From: an uncultured Clostridia bacterium
GTDB lineage: Bacteria > Bacillota > Clostridia > Oscillospirales > Ruminococcaceae
NCBI GenBank assembly: GCA_947626165.1
Contig: CANQRG010000012.1
Location: 1 to 64,000, forward strand
Direction: 5' to 3'
Length of the DNA stretch: 64,000 nucleotides
The translations under genes were made by a program, and so were the position numbers. The notes under the pieces are model-generated. The model worked only from the letters and a program-made list of their open reading frames with translations, was not told where the DNA came from and searched no databases. Positions 9,701 to 17,733 of the stretch are shown piece after piece. Every line of letters starts with the position of its first letter. Positions within the stretch are counted from its first letter, which is position 1.

Positions 9701-10732
9701 ATGAAAGCGACAAAAATATTGGCAGGGGCGGTGGCTTTTGCGGTTAGCTTAACAATGCTGACCTCTGCGGTTTTAGGTGCAAATGCAAGCGATACAGAGG
9801 TAACAGAGCCTTCAGCGCAGACGGCGGTATCTGATGCAAACGCAGTCTCAAAGCCGCCGGCTTCAGTTCCCGACGGGTGGAAAACAGCAGTAAACGGGAA
9901 AAAGCAGTATTATATTAATGGAAGCTGTGCAGTCGGATTAAAGAAAATCGGCTCTCAGACATATTTTTTTGACAAGGCTGGGTATTTGTGCGTAAACAAA
10001 TGGTGTCAAAACGGCGGAGATTTCTATCGGGCGAACAAAAATGGAGTAATTCTTAAAAACCAGTGGCTCACTGTAAAAAAGAAGAAGTATTACCTTGATA
10101 AAAAGGGTATACGAATGGTCGGAGTTCAAAAAATCGGGTCAAAGAGATATTATTTTAATGAAAAGGGCGTTATGAAGACAGGTATCGTCAAAGACGGAAT
10201 GGTTACATACTATCTTGACGACAAAGGCGTTCTGGAGGCTTCAAAGAAGAAATCACAGTATTATCTTGCCGACGGAAAGAAAATGAGCAAAGCTAAGAGC
10301 GAAGATTATAAGGCTCTGCTTACGGCGAGAAAAATCCTGTCGAAGATAACCTCCGTTAAAATGAGCAAAAAACAGAAGCTCAAGGTGTGTTTCGACTGGG
10401 TGATAAAGAAGCCTTATGTAACGCGCAGAAAGTTCAAAAACACCTCCGATTGGCCTGCTGTTTATGCAAACGACCATTTCAAGAGAGGCGGAGGAGACTG
10501 CCATGCGGACGGCGCGGCATTTGCGTATTTTGCTAGAGCTATAGGTTATAAAAAGGTTTATGTCTGCAACGACAGCAAGGGTTACGGACATTGCTGGGCG
10601 GAGGTAAACGGCAAAGCGTATGATCCGTTGTTCTCGGAGGCAAAAAACTATAAGAAGTATTATGGCGCTTCCTACTCCTCATATGTGTTAAGACCGATAC
10701 TGCATATTGCAATTTCGCCATATTTAAAATGA
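9701..10732 (+). CDS. Secreted protein with wall-binding repeats and transglutaminase-like domain
   Basis: A signal peptide (residues 1-30, ending near LGANA) is followed by a short linker. About 150 residues of glucan/choline-binding-like repeats follow (WKTAVNGKKQYYINGS, GSQTYFFDKAGYL, KKKYYLDKKGIRM). The C-terminal part (about 205-343) is a transglutaminase-like fold with a plausible triad C267 (GGGDCHADG), H297 (GYGHCWAEV) and D308 (YDPLF). Such domains act as peptidases or cross-linking enzymes on cell-surface proteins. The repeats should hold it at the envelope or on glucan. It has a close functional analogue at 33690-34898. RBS AGGAGGAC lies before the ATG. Confidence 0.85.
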   Translation: MKATKILAGAVAFAVSLTMLTSAVLGANASDTEVTEPSAQTAVSDANAVSKPPASVPDGWKTAVNGKKQYYINGSCAVGLKKIGSQTYFFDKAGYLCVNKWCQNGGDFYRANKNGVILKNQWLTVKKKKYYLDKKGIRMVGVQKIGSKRYYFNEKGVMKTGIVKDGMVTYYLDDKGVLEASKKKSQYYLADGKKMSKAKSEDYKALLTARKILSKITSVKMSKKQKLKVCFDWVIKKPYVTRRKFKNTSDWPAVYANDHFKRGGGDCHADGAAFAYFARAIGYKKVYVCNDSKGYGHCWAEVNGKAYDPLFSEAKNYKKYYGASYSSYVLRPILHIAISPYLK

Positions 10733-10795
10733 TCAGTAAAGAAAATTTAAAGCCTTACCGCTTGAATAATAAATTAAAAGAAAGGATCTGATGAT

Positions 10796-12274
10796 TTGAA
10801 AACTGCTTATCTTAAATTTAACGGAGAAAAGACCGTCAGTCACATAAACAAGGAGATTTACGGTCACTTCTCAGAGCATCTGGGAAGGTGCATTTACAAC
10901 GGCATATTTGTAGGCAAGGATTCGCCTATTCCTAACACTGATGGAGTTAGAAACGATGTAATAGACGCACTAAAAGAGATCGAGGTACCCGTACTTCGCT
11001 GGCCGGGCGGCTGCTTTGCCGACGAATACCACTGGCATGACGGTATCGGCAAAAACCGCAGACCTATTCTTAATACGAACTGGGGCGGAGTAGTTGAAGA
11101 CAACAGCTTCGGCACAAACGAGTTTTTCGATCTCTGCGAAGTGCTAGGCTGCGAGCCTTATCTGGCAGGCAATCTGGGCAGCGGTACAGTTTCTGAGCTT
11201 GCAAGCTGGCTTGAGTATATAACTTATGAGGGGAACTCCCCTTATGCGCTTGAGAGAAAGGCAAACGGAAGAGAAAGACCGTGGAAGCTAAAATATCTCG
11301 GCATAGGCAACGAAAACTGGGGCGGCGGCGGTAATATGCGTCCTGAGGCTTATGCAGACGAGTACCGCAGATATGAGACATTTGCGAAAAACTACAGCAC
11401 ACCTGATATGATAAAAATAGCCTGCGGTCCTAACGCCGACGACTACAACTGGACGGAAACCATTATGCAGAACCTAAAGCCGTGGCACACAGGTGCTATA
11501 TCACTTCACTACTACACCCTGCCTACAGGCGACTGGTCTAAAAAGGGTTCCGCGCTGACTTTTGACGACGAAGAGTATTATAAAACGATTTACGCGACAA
11601 TGTATATGGACGAGATAATCACAAAGCACTATGAAATAATGAGCAAATACGACCCGGAGGGTAAGATAAAGCTCATTGTAGACGAGTGGGGCTGTTGGTA
11701 TGACGTTGAGGAAGGTACAAATCCGGGCTTTCTCTATCAGCAGAACACTATGCGTGACGCTATTGTCGCAGCAATTAATCTTAATATATTCAACAATCAT
11801 TCAGACAAGGTCATGATGGCAAATCTCGCACAGGTTATGAACGTGTTGCAGTCTGTTCTTCTCAGCGACGGCGAGCGCCTTGTAAAGACTCCTACTTGGC
11901 AGATATTTAAGATGTATCTTCCTCACCACGACGCTGAGTTAGTAAAGACCAGTCTTGCCGCACCAGACTTAGAAAAAGCAGATAAGACTATCCCTATGGT
12001 TACATATTCGCTTTCCAAGAAAAACGGAGAGTTTTTCCTGACCGTTTCTAACTGCTCTCTTGACGAGGACTGCACAATGCTTATTGACCCCGAGCAGGGC
12101 GAAATAAATAACGTAACAGCCCAGATAGTAAACGCTGAAATTCACGCATATAACGGCTTTGACAACAATGCTCCCGTAACCATTAATGATTATAACGGCT
12201 TTGAGTTTCAGGGAAAAAATCTAAGAGTTACTCTGCCTGCACATTCAGTGACTGCGTTTAAATTCAAGATTTAG
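10796..12274 (+). CDS. abfA: Alpha-N-arabinofuranosidase, GH51
   Basis: Releases arabinofuranose from arabinoxylan or arabinan oligomers. The GH51 catalytic barrel shows [19 protein letters not shown] near the start, the acid/base E173 in [11 protein letters not shown] and the nucleophile E297 in [11 protein letters not shown]; a beta-sandwich domain closes the protein. At 492 residues with no signal peptide, it acts inside the cell on imported oligosaccharides. The start is TTG at 10796, with AAAGGA nine bases upstream; ATG 10791 stops after two codons. The arabinose it frees could feed the araB-araD genes at 25-27.5 kb, although araA is not in the window. Confidence 0.95.
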   Translation: MKTAYLKFNGEKTVSHINKEIYGHFSEHLGRCIYNGIFVGKDSPIPNTDGVRNDVIDALKEIEVPVLRWPGGCFADEYHWHDGIGKNRRPILNTNWGGVVEDNSFGTNEFFDLCEVLGCEPYLAGNLGSGTVSELASWLEYITYEGNSPYALERKANGRERPWKLKYLGIGNENWGGGGNMRPEAYADEYRRYETFAKNYSTPDMIKIACGPNADDYNWTETIMQNLKPWHTGAISLHYYTLPTGDWSKKGSALTFDDEEYYKTIYATMYMDEIITKHYEIMSKYDPEGKIKLIVDEWGCWYDVEEGTNPGFLYQQNTMRDAIVAAINLNIFNNHSDKVMMANLAQVMNVLQSVLLSDGERLVKTPTWQIFKMYLPHHDAELVKTSLAAPDLEKADKTIPMVTYSLSKKNGEFFLTVSNCSLDEDCTMLIDPEQGEINNVTAQIVNAEIHAYNGFDNNAPVTINDYNGFEFQGKNLRVTLPAHSVTAFKFKI

Positions 12275-12284
12275 GCGAAAAGAT

Positions 12285-12450
12285 GCCAGAGGCAAGAGGC
12301 AAGAAAAAAGAAGCTAGAAACAAGATGCAAGAACTTATCTTTTCCACTAAGTTCTAATAGTAGTATCTTGCTTCTGGCTTCTAAATTTCTTGCATCTAGC
12401 AGCCCAAAGGCAGAATGCCACCGGCGGCTCGCCGGTCTTACTTCTTCAAA
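12285..12450. repeat. Dispersed repeats in inverted arrangement
   Basis: Left part has GAGGCAAGAGGCAAGA and AGAAGCTAGAAACAAG; right part has the complement type (TCTTGCTTCTGGCTTCTA, TTCTTGCATCTAGC), so the two can pair around a central spacer. It is followed by one copy of the second family, CCCAAAGGCAGAATGCC and CGGCGGCTCGCCGGTC. It fills the 206-base convergent gap between abfA and metY and may act as a terminator. Confidence 0.75.
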
Positions 12451-12480
12451 CAGTGCTTTGTTATGGAGGTTGTGTTTTAA

Positions 12481-13806
12481 TTATTCTGCGATTGCTTGAA
12501 AAGCCTCGTCGAGGTCGTAAATAATATCGTCTATGTTTTCAGTACCTATTGAAAAGCGAATGGTATTAGGTTTGATACCCTGCTCTAAAAGCTCGCTTTC
12601 GCTAAGCTGTGAGTGCGTGGTAGTAGCAGGGTGGATAGCAAGTGATTTAACGTCCGCGACATTCGCAAGCAGTGAAAATACAGCGAGGTTGTCGATGAAT
12701 TTTTTGGCTTCATTTGTTCCGCCTTTTATTTCTATTGTAAATATAGAGCCTCCGCCGTTAGGGAAATACTTATCATAAAGCTCTTTGTATCCGTTTTCCT
12801 CAACAGACGGATGGTTGATTTTCTCAACAAGCGGCTGCGACTTTAAATATTCCAAAACTGCAAGTGTGTTCTCAACGTGTCTCTCAACACGAAGCGAAAG
12901 TGTTTCCAATCCCTGAAGAAGCAAAAATGCATTGAACGGTGAAATTGCGGCTCCAGTATCACGCAAAAGAACCGCCCTTATTCTTGTTACAAACGCCGCG
13001 TCTGGGGCAGCGTCTGCAAACACTACGCCGTGATAGCTGTCACATGGCTCTGAAAGACTTGGATACTTTCCGCTTGCTTTCCAGTCGGTTTTTCCGCTTT
13101 CAACTATGATTCCGCCGAGTGATGTTCCGTGTCCGCCTATAAACTTCGTAGCAGAATGCACAACTATGTCTGCGCCGTGTTCTATTGGTCTTATAAGATA
13201 AGGCGTTCCGAAAGTGTTATCCACTATCAGAATAATTCCGTTTTTGTGTGCAACCTCAGCCACAGCGTCAATGTCGATAATATTTGAGTTCGGATTTCCC
13301 AGCGTTTCTATAAAGATAGCCTTTGTGTTTTCCTTTACGGCATTTTGGAAAACGGAAACACCGTCCTCTTCATCAGGGTCAACAAATGTAGTTTCAACGC
13401 CGAACTCTTTTAATGTATGAGCAAGCAGGTTGTATGTACCGCCGTATAATGTCTTTGCGGCAACGATATGATCGCCTGCGCCTGCAATATTCTGAATTGC
13501 ATAAGTTATCGCCGCAGCTCCCGAAGCTACCGCCAGTCCTGCCGAGCCTCCCTCAAGAGCCGCCAGTCTTTTTTCCAAAACCTCCTGAGTCGGATTTGTA
13601 AGACGTCCGTAAATATTGCCGGCATCGGAAAGCCCGAACCTTGCCTGAGCATGGTCGCTGTTGTCAAATACATATGATGTCGTCTGATAGATGGGAACTG
13701 CCCTCGCACCTGTTGCAGGGTCAGCCTCCTCCTGACCGATATGAAGCTGCTTTGTCTCAAAGCGAAGCTCTCTTTCTCTGAGTTTAGAGTTTATTTTTTG
13801 TGCCAT
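12481..13806 (-). CDS. metY: O-acetylhomoserine sulfhydrylase (first of two)
   Basis: A PLP enzyme of the Cys/Met metabolism family that forms homocysteine from O-acetylhomoserine and sulfide. Family signatures run in order: [16 protein letters not shown] near the start, [24 protein letters not shown]-binding [12 protein letters not shown], and the Schiff-base lysine in [13 protein letters not shown]. At 441 residues it is the long MetY form rather than a roughly 390-residue cystathionine synthase or lyase. A second homologue is at 59063-60331. A promoter with a palindrome overlapping the start site lies upstream, suggesting a repressor. Confidence 0.95.
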   Translation of the reverse strand: MAQKINSKLRERELRFETKQLHIGQEEADPATGARAVPIYQTTSYVFDNSDHAQARFGLSDAGNIYGRLTNPTQEVLEKRLAALEGGSAGLAVASGAAAITYAIQNIAGAGDHIVAAKTLYGGTYNLLAHTLKEFGVETTFVDPDEEDGVSVFQNAVKENTKAIFIETLGNPNSNIIDIDAVAEVAHKNGIILIVDNTFGTPYLIRPIEHGADIVVHSATKFIGGHGTSLGGIIVESGKTDWKASGKYPSLSEPCDSYHGVVFADAAPDAAFVTRIRAVLLRDTGAAISPFNAFLLLQGLETLSLRVERHVENTLAVLEYLKSQPLVEKINHPSVEENGYKELYDKYFPNGGGSIFTIEIKGGTNEAKKFIDNLAVFSLLANVADVKSLAIHPATTTHSQLSESELLEQGIKPNTIRFSIGTENIDDIIYDLDEAFQAIAE

Positions 13807-13854
13807 TTTAGATTACCTCATTTCTTGTTTTTTTAACTGAATTTAATATTATAT

Positions 13855-13915
13855 AATTCATATATGGTTAGTATGAATTTATATATACAATACCACTTTA
13901 AGATGATTTTGTCAA
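13855..13915 (-). promoter_or_regulatory. metY promoter with palindromic operator
   Basis: On the minus strand TTGACA (13910-13915) and TATTGT (13887-13892) are 17 bases apart. Just downstream, at the expected start of transcription, lies an 8-bp perfect inverted repeat, AATTCATA (13855-13862) and TATGAATT (13872-13879). I see no S-box, T-box or SAM riboswitch. The remainder of the roughly 325-base gap to the MATE gene is AT-rich and featureless. Confidence 0.55.
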
Positions 13916-14132
13916 CGATTTTTTTCCATTTTCAAAAACTTTGTGAAAAAGCATATTATTCATATAAGTGTAATAGGATTTATTATGAAAATTGCACAAT
14001 TTTTTAAGATACAATGTTTGCAAGTATTTTAGATATATGATATTGCAAAAAGCAACACAAGATGATATAATAATTAAATGTGCGCGAAAAGCGGAAAAGT
14101 CAATGTAAATTTTGAAAGGAATGAAAATATAA

Positions 14133-15530
14133 ATGTCTGAAAAGGACGCGGTATTACAAACAGACGATATTCCCGCAGAGGAAAACAAGATGGGAACAAT
14201 GCCTACAAACAAGCTTCTGATAACGATGTCACTACCGATGGTAATTTCAATGCTTGTTCAGGCATTATATAATATAGTAGACAGTATATTTGTAGCTAAG
14301 ATATCGGAAAACGCACTGACAGCGGTATCGATGGCGTTTCCGATACAAAGTCTGATGATAGCCTTTGGAGCGGGAACAGGAGTAGGAATAAACTCATTTT
14401 TATCAAAATCTCTGGGCGAAAAGAAGTTTAAGCAAGCAAGCGATTCGGCAAAAAACGGAATATTTCTTGCATTTTGCACATGGGTAGTATTTGCAATTTT
14501 AGGATTTTTCTTTTCCGGTCTTTTTTTCAAAGCGATGACCGACGACAAAGAAATAATAGCCTACGGAGTAAGCTATCTTAGAATAGTAACAGTAGTCTCG
14601 CTTGGAGTATTTATGCAAATAACCTTTGAGAGACTTTTGCAGTCTACCGGCAAGACGATATACAGTATGTTTATGCAGGGCACAGGAGCTATAATAAACA
14701 TAATACTCGACCCTATTTTGATTTTCGGATTATTTAGTTTTCCGAAAATGGGAGTGGCAGGAGCTGCGACTGCAACGGTTATCGGTCAGATAGTAGCTAT
14801 GACCTTAGGGATAGTATTAAACACATTAAAGAACAAGGAAATAAACGTAAATCTTATAGGCTTTAAGCCGTCACTTCGCATTATTAAGAAGATTTACGCA
14901 GTAGGTTTTCCGTCAATTATTATGCAGTCTATAACCTCTGTTATGACATATCTGCTTAACAAAATCTGCATCAGCTTTACCCCTACAGCCGTATCGGTAG
15001 TCGGAATTTACTTCAAGCTGCAGAGCTTTATCTATATGCCTATATTCGGACTTACCAACGGACTTGTGCCTATTGTAGCATACAATTACGGTGCAAGGCA
15101 CAAAAGCAGAATAATATCAGTTTTAAAGCTTGCGATAATAATTTCCGTATCATATATGGTGTTGGGGGTAGTAATTTTCCAGACGGCGCCTCAGCTGCTG
15201 TTTAGTTTTTTCAGTGCTTCTGAAGAGATGCTGAGAATAGGAATACCGGCGTTAAGAATAATATCACTCAGCTTTATTCCTGCGGGATTCTGCATAATTA
15301 TAATCAGTGCATTTCAGGCTCTCGGACACGGCGTATACAGTCTAATAATTTCGATAGCGCGTCAGTTGGGAGTTCTTATTCCTGTAGCGGTAATAACGTC
15401 GAAGCTGTTTGGTCTCAGTGCTGTCTGGACAGCTTTCCCGATTGCCGAAACAGTTTCGCTGCTGCTTTGTATTGTTTTCAGCAAAAGGGTTTATCAGCAA
15501 TCAGTTGCGGTTTTGGATAAAACCGAATAG
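14133..15530 (+). CDS. MATE family efflux transporter
   Basis: A 465-residue protein with about twelve membrane segments that uses sodium or proton gradients to export drugs or metabolites. The first repeat begins LLITMSLPMVISMLVQALYN and NIVDSIFVAKISENALTAVSMAFPIQ; the second half repeats the pattern around SIIMQSITSVMTYLLNKICI. This is the DinF/NorM-like branch common in Firmicutes. The short cytoplasmic N-terminus is acidic. A GAAAGGAATG ribosome site precedes the ATG. The substrate cannot be inferred. Confidence 0.93.
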   Translation: MSEKDAVLQTDDIPAEENKMGTMPTNKLLITMSLPMVISMLVQALYNIVDSIFVAKISENALTAVSMAFPIQSLMIAFGAGTGVGINSFLSKSLGEKKFKQASDSAKNGIFLAFCTWVVFAILGFFFSGLFFKAMTDDKEIIAYGVSYLRIVTVVSLGVFMQITFERLLQSTGKTIYSMFMQGTGAIINIILDPILIFGLFSFPKMGVAGAATATVIGQIVAMTLGIVLNTLKNKEINVNLIGFKPSLRIIKKIYAVGFPSIIMQSITSVMTYLLNKICISFTPTAVSVVGIYFKLQSFIYMPIFGLTNGLVPIVAYNYGARHKSRIISVLKLAIIISVSYMVLGVVIFQTAPQLLFSFFSASEEMLRIGIPALRIISLSFIPAGFCIIIISAFQALGHGVYSLIISIARQLGVLIPVAVITSKLFGLSAVWTAFPIAETVSLLLCIVFSKRVYQQSVAVLDKTE

Positions 15531-15621
15531 TGGGAAGATGTTTTTACGAGAAGTTTGTTGATAAAATAAGTTCTTGCCTATAAATGCTTGACAAAAGAAA
15601 ATTATATGTTATAATATAAAT

Positions 15622-15728
15622 ATAAAAAGAGAGTGCTGCACATGGGCAATTAAATTGCCTTGGCGGTCTCTTCCAAAGTATTGTTATAAGAACAACCGAC
15701 CTTTGGAGAGTGGCGGTTGTTCTTTTTT
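15622..15728 (+). ncRNA. Antitoxin RNA of type I-like module B
   Basis: TTGACA (15588-15593) and TATAAT (15610-15615) with 16-base spacing drive a roughly 107-nt RNA that starts AGAGAGTGCTGCACATG. It carries the GGCAATT/AATTGCC hairpin and ends in GAACAACCG (15690-15698) and CGGTTGTTC (15714-15722) plus T6. An outer stem (CTCTTCCAAAG with CTTTGGAGAG) extends the terminator. It converges on the minus-strand toxin gene and overlaps the 3' end of its mRNA, the arrangement of TxpA/RatA and BsrG/SR4. Promoter and folds are seen; antitoxin function is inferred from that analogy. Confidence 0.8.
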
Positions 15729-15747
15729 ATTTTAAATAAAAAATCTT

Positions 15748-15837
15748 CTAATTTTTCTTATTAAATATAAGAAAAGCTAGAGTGATAATTTCGGTTATCA
15801 TGCTAATGAATGAAAATAATTCATAATATGATACCAT
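15748..15837 (-). CDS. 29-residue hydrophobic toxin-like peptide, module B
   Basis: Starts MVSYYELFSF, continues as one hydrophobic membrane span rich in I, L and F, and ends in a short basic tail (NKKN). This is the shape of the putative holin-like toxin family (Hol-Tox) and of type I toxins such as TxpA and BsrG. The promoter is TTGACA (15923-15928) and TATAAT (15900-15905), spacing 17, on the minus strand. The mRNA leader begins AGAGAGTGCTGTACATG. It has a CCCC-GAAA-GGGG hairpin that covers the ribosome site, a few bases before the ATG. The mRNA should run into the antitoxin terminator. The peptide is identical to the one at 19877-19966. Confidence 0.8.
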   Translation of the reverse strand: MVSYYELFSFISMITEIITLAFLIFNKKN

Positions 15838-16009
15838 ATTACCACCCCCTTTCGGGGAGAAACCGCCTGCCTTTTCATGTACAGCACTCTCTTATTCACA
15901 TTATAAAATAAAATAAATAATTTGTCAAATAATAAAGAATTTTAAGACTTATTGCTTCTCTTTTCTTGCCTTTTTCAATTATCCATTTAGAGGCATTTTT
16001 ATTTTGTTC

Positions 16010-16240
16010 CTATTCTTTGTAACCATGTTTCTTATTTGTCAATCCTGAAATATAATCTAATGACACATTATAAAATTTCGCTAATGTTTTAAAATGATGC
16101 ATAGGAAGTTCTTGTTCTCCTCTTTCCCATCTGGAATATTGATATTGAGTAGTCCCTAAGATTTCAGCTATATCTTTCTGATGTAAATCATTATCTACTC
16201 TTAAATCTTTTAATCTTTTATATAATTTTATTATAATCAC
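16010..16240 (-). CDS. XRE-family helix-turn-helix regulator
   Basis: A 76-residue protein that is nearly all a Cro/C1-type helix-turn-helix: LKDLRVDNDLHQKDIAEILG, then TTQYQYSRWERGEQELP and LAKFYNVSLDYISGL. Proteins of this size are usually phage- or element-type repressors. It starts at GTG 16240 and is read away from the ribbon-helix-helix gene at 16357. A perfect 20-bp palindrome in the shared gap is a likely operator. It lies beside toxin module B, but nothing shows that it regulates that module. Confidence 0.9.
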   Translation of the reverse strand: MIIIKLYKRLKDLRVDNDLHQKDIAEILGTTQYQYSRWERGEQELPMHHFKTLAKFYNVSLDYISGLTNKKHGYKE

Positions 16241-16289
16241 TCTCTTTTTATATTTTCGTAAAAATTATATCATAAAAATATTTTTACTG

Positions 16290-16318
16290 TTGACTATAAT
16301 ACAAATTTGTATTATAAT
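16290..16318 (+). promoter_or_regulatory. Promoter with 20-bp perfect palindrome between -35 and -10
   Basis: TTGACT (16290-16295) and TATAAT (16313-16318) are 17 bases apart. The spacer and the edge of the -10 box form the perfect palindrome ATAATACAAATTTGTATTAT (16296-16315). A protein bound there would block RNA polymerase. The divergent XRE protein or the RHH protein itself are the candidates. Confidence 0.75.
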
Positions 16319-16356
16319 ATTATCAAATATTCAAATTAGGGGAGTGTTAAAATCTT

Positions 16357-16536
16357 ATGTGGAAAATAAAAAAAGGTTACGATTCGGTAAGCAAATCTTT
16401 TCGTTTGCCCGAAGAACTAGCGAATAAAATTGATAATCTTGCACTTAAAAATAATTTATCTATCAACCAATTAGTTATACAATGTTTAAATTATGCAATA
16501 AATAATTTAGATGATACTAACAATAATGAAAAATAG
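16357..16536 (+). CDS. Ribbon-helix-helix (Arc-like) DNA-binding protein, 59 residues
   Basis: The core, SKSFRLPEELANKIDNLALK followed by NNLSINQLVIQCLNYAI, is a typical ribbon-helix-helix: a short beta strand and two helices with the turn at N-N-L-S. It is followed by an Asn/Asp-rich tail. Such proteins act as dimeric repressors, often in plasmid or toxin-antitoxin operons. It has a strong promoter with an embedded palindrome and a GGGGAG ribosome site 12 bases before the ATG. It forms a divergent pair with the XRE gene. No partner toxin gene follows within the next 250 bases, only repeats. Confidence 0.8.
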   Translation: MWKIKKGYDSVSKSFRLPEELANKIDNLALKNNLSINQLVIQCLNYAINNLDDTNNNEK

Positions 16537-16539
16537 AAC

Positions 16540-16765
16540 TATACAAAGGCGGCAAAGCTACCGGCGTCACGCCGGTCTTGCTTCTTGCCTCTTGCCTCTA
16601 GCCTCTAATAGCAAAGCCTCTGCCGGCTCGGCAGTCAACGTTGCTTACCCTCCAATTAAACAAAGTATAAGCCTGCCGTTGTGCTAACCGTCACATTTTA
16701 CAAGCCTCCCAAAGGCGGCAGAGGATACAACGTCACCGTTGTGTTGCACTAAAACGTGCAACTTT
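16540..16765. repeat. Block of both dispersed repeat families
   Basis: Contains AAAGGCGGCAAAGCTACC and CACGCCGGTCTTGCTTCTTG (88-bp family), TTGCCTCTTGCCTCTAGCC (21-bp family), and then AGCCTGCCGTTGTGCTAACC, CCCAAAGGCGGCAGAGG and a hairpin of ACAACGTCACCGTTGT. It holds no convincing gene. Confidence 0.8.
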
Positions 16766-16817
16766 TTTGCTTTTTATAAGTATTAGTGAAAAGCTAATAT
16801 AGAAAAGAGGAATGATA

Positions 16818-17591
16818 ATGGCAGAAAGGAGAATGTTTTCAAAAACGGTCATAGACAGCGATTGCTTTCTAGATATGCCTCTGACTGCGCAGGCTTTATA
16901 TTTTCATCTTGCTATGAGGGCAGATGACGACGGTTTTGTTAATAATCCAAAATCCATAATGAGAAATGTGTGTTGTAAAGATGATGATCTAAAAATGCTG
17001 ATAGCAAAAAAATATATAATTGCTTTTGAAAGCGGAATAGTTGTGATAACGCATTGGAAGATTCATAATTACATAAGAAAAGACAGATATTCTCCAACGA
17101 AAAATCAAGAGGAAATGGAACAGATTACTCTGCAAAAAGACGGACGGTATACCATTGGTATAACAAGTGACAGCCAACGGTTGACAGATGGTTGCCACAG
17201 GTTAGGAGAGGATAGTTTAGGTAAGGTTAGTTCAGAGTTAGAGAAAGATTCCTCCGCTCCCTCACACCCTAAAAAATCAAAAAGCTCTGATATTAATTCC
17301 TTTAAGAAATACGGTAAGTATAAAAATGTTCAGTTGACCGAAAGCCAATATTCAAGCCTTGTTAAAGACTTCGGTAAGAATAAGACTGATGAGTATATCA
17401 AAAAGGTCGATGAATACTGTCAGCAAAACGGAAAACACTATAACGACTATGACCTGACAATAAGAAAGTGGCTCGCTGAAGATAAAAGCAAACAGCCCGA
17501 ACACTCTTACGACTTAGACGAGTTTAATGATTATACTCTTAACTGCGTTCCGAAGATACAAAGCGAGAAGAAGTACGGTAACTATATATGA
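16818..17591 (+). CDS. Phage-type replication/DnaD-like protein
   Basis: The N-terminal 110 residues (AERRMFSKTVIDSDCFLDMP, LTAQALYFHLAMRADDDGFV, VITHWKIHNYIRKDRYSPT) match the phage replisome-organizer N-domain seen in prophage replication genes. A serine- and lysine-rich linker follows (about 130-165). A C-terminal stretch (YKNVQLTESQYSSLVKDFG, then YDLTIRKWLAED) is common in the same phage proteins and in DnaD-related ones. ATG 16818 is chosen because AAAGAGG lies seven bases upstream; ATG 16812 is too close. No other phage genes surround it, so it looks like a stranded remnant or part of a very small element with the XRE and RHH genes. Confidence 0.75.
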   Translation: MAERRMFSKTVIDSDCFLDMPLTAQALYFHLAMRADDDGFVNNPKSIMRNVCCKDDDLKMLIAKKYIIAFESGIVVITHWKIHNYIRKDRYSPTKNQEEMEQITLQKDGRYTIGITSDSQRLTDGCHRLGEDSLGKVSSELEKDSSAPSHPKKSKSSDINSFKKYGKYKNVQLTESQYSSLVKDFGKNKTDEYIKKVDEYCQQNGKHYNDYDLTIRKWLAEDKSKQPEHSYDLDEFNDYTLNCVPKIQSEKKYGNYI

Positions 17592-17623
17592 GCCCACATT
17601 GCGGACATTCCTTAATCTGATAT

Positions 17624-17652
17624 TTGCATTATTAAAAAAATTCTGATATAAT
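17624..17652 (+). promoter_or_regulatory. typA promoter
   Basis: TTGCAT (17624-17629) and TATAAT (17647-17652) with a 17-base spacer; a GGAGGGA ribosome site follows at about 17721. Confidence 0.65.
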
Positions 17653-17733
17653 TAAAAAGTTATGCAATAACAGATTAAAGATTGTATAATTGTAAAAATT
17701 ATCAGATATATAATAAATTCGGAGGGACAAGGA

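Noticed and set aside
13807-14132. SAM riboswitch or T-box upstream of metY
   Set aside because: None of the conserved core elements is present; only a sigma-A promoter and a short palindrome are seen.
16010-16536. XRE and RHH genes as a classic type II toxin-antitoxin pair
   Set aside because: Both are DNA-binding proteins, divergently transcribed, with no toxin-family gene next to either.
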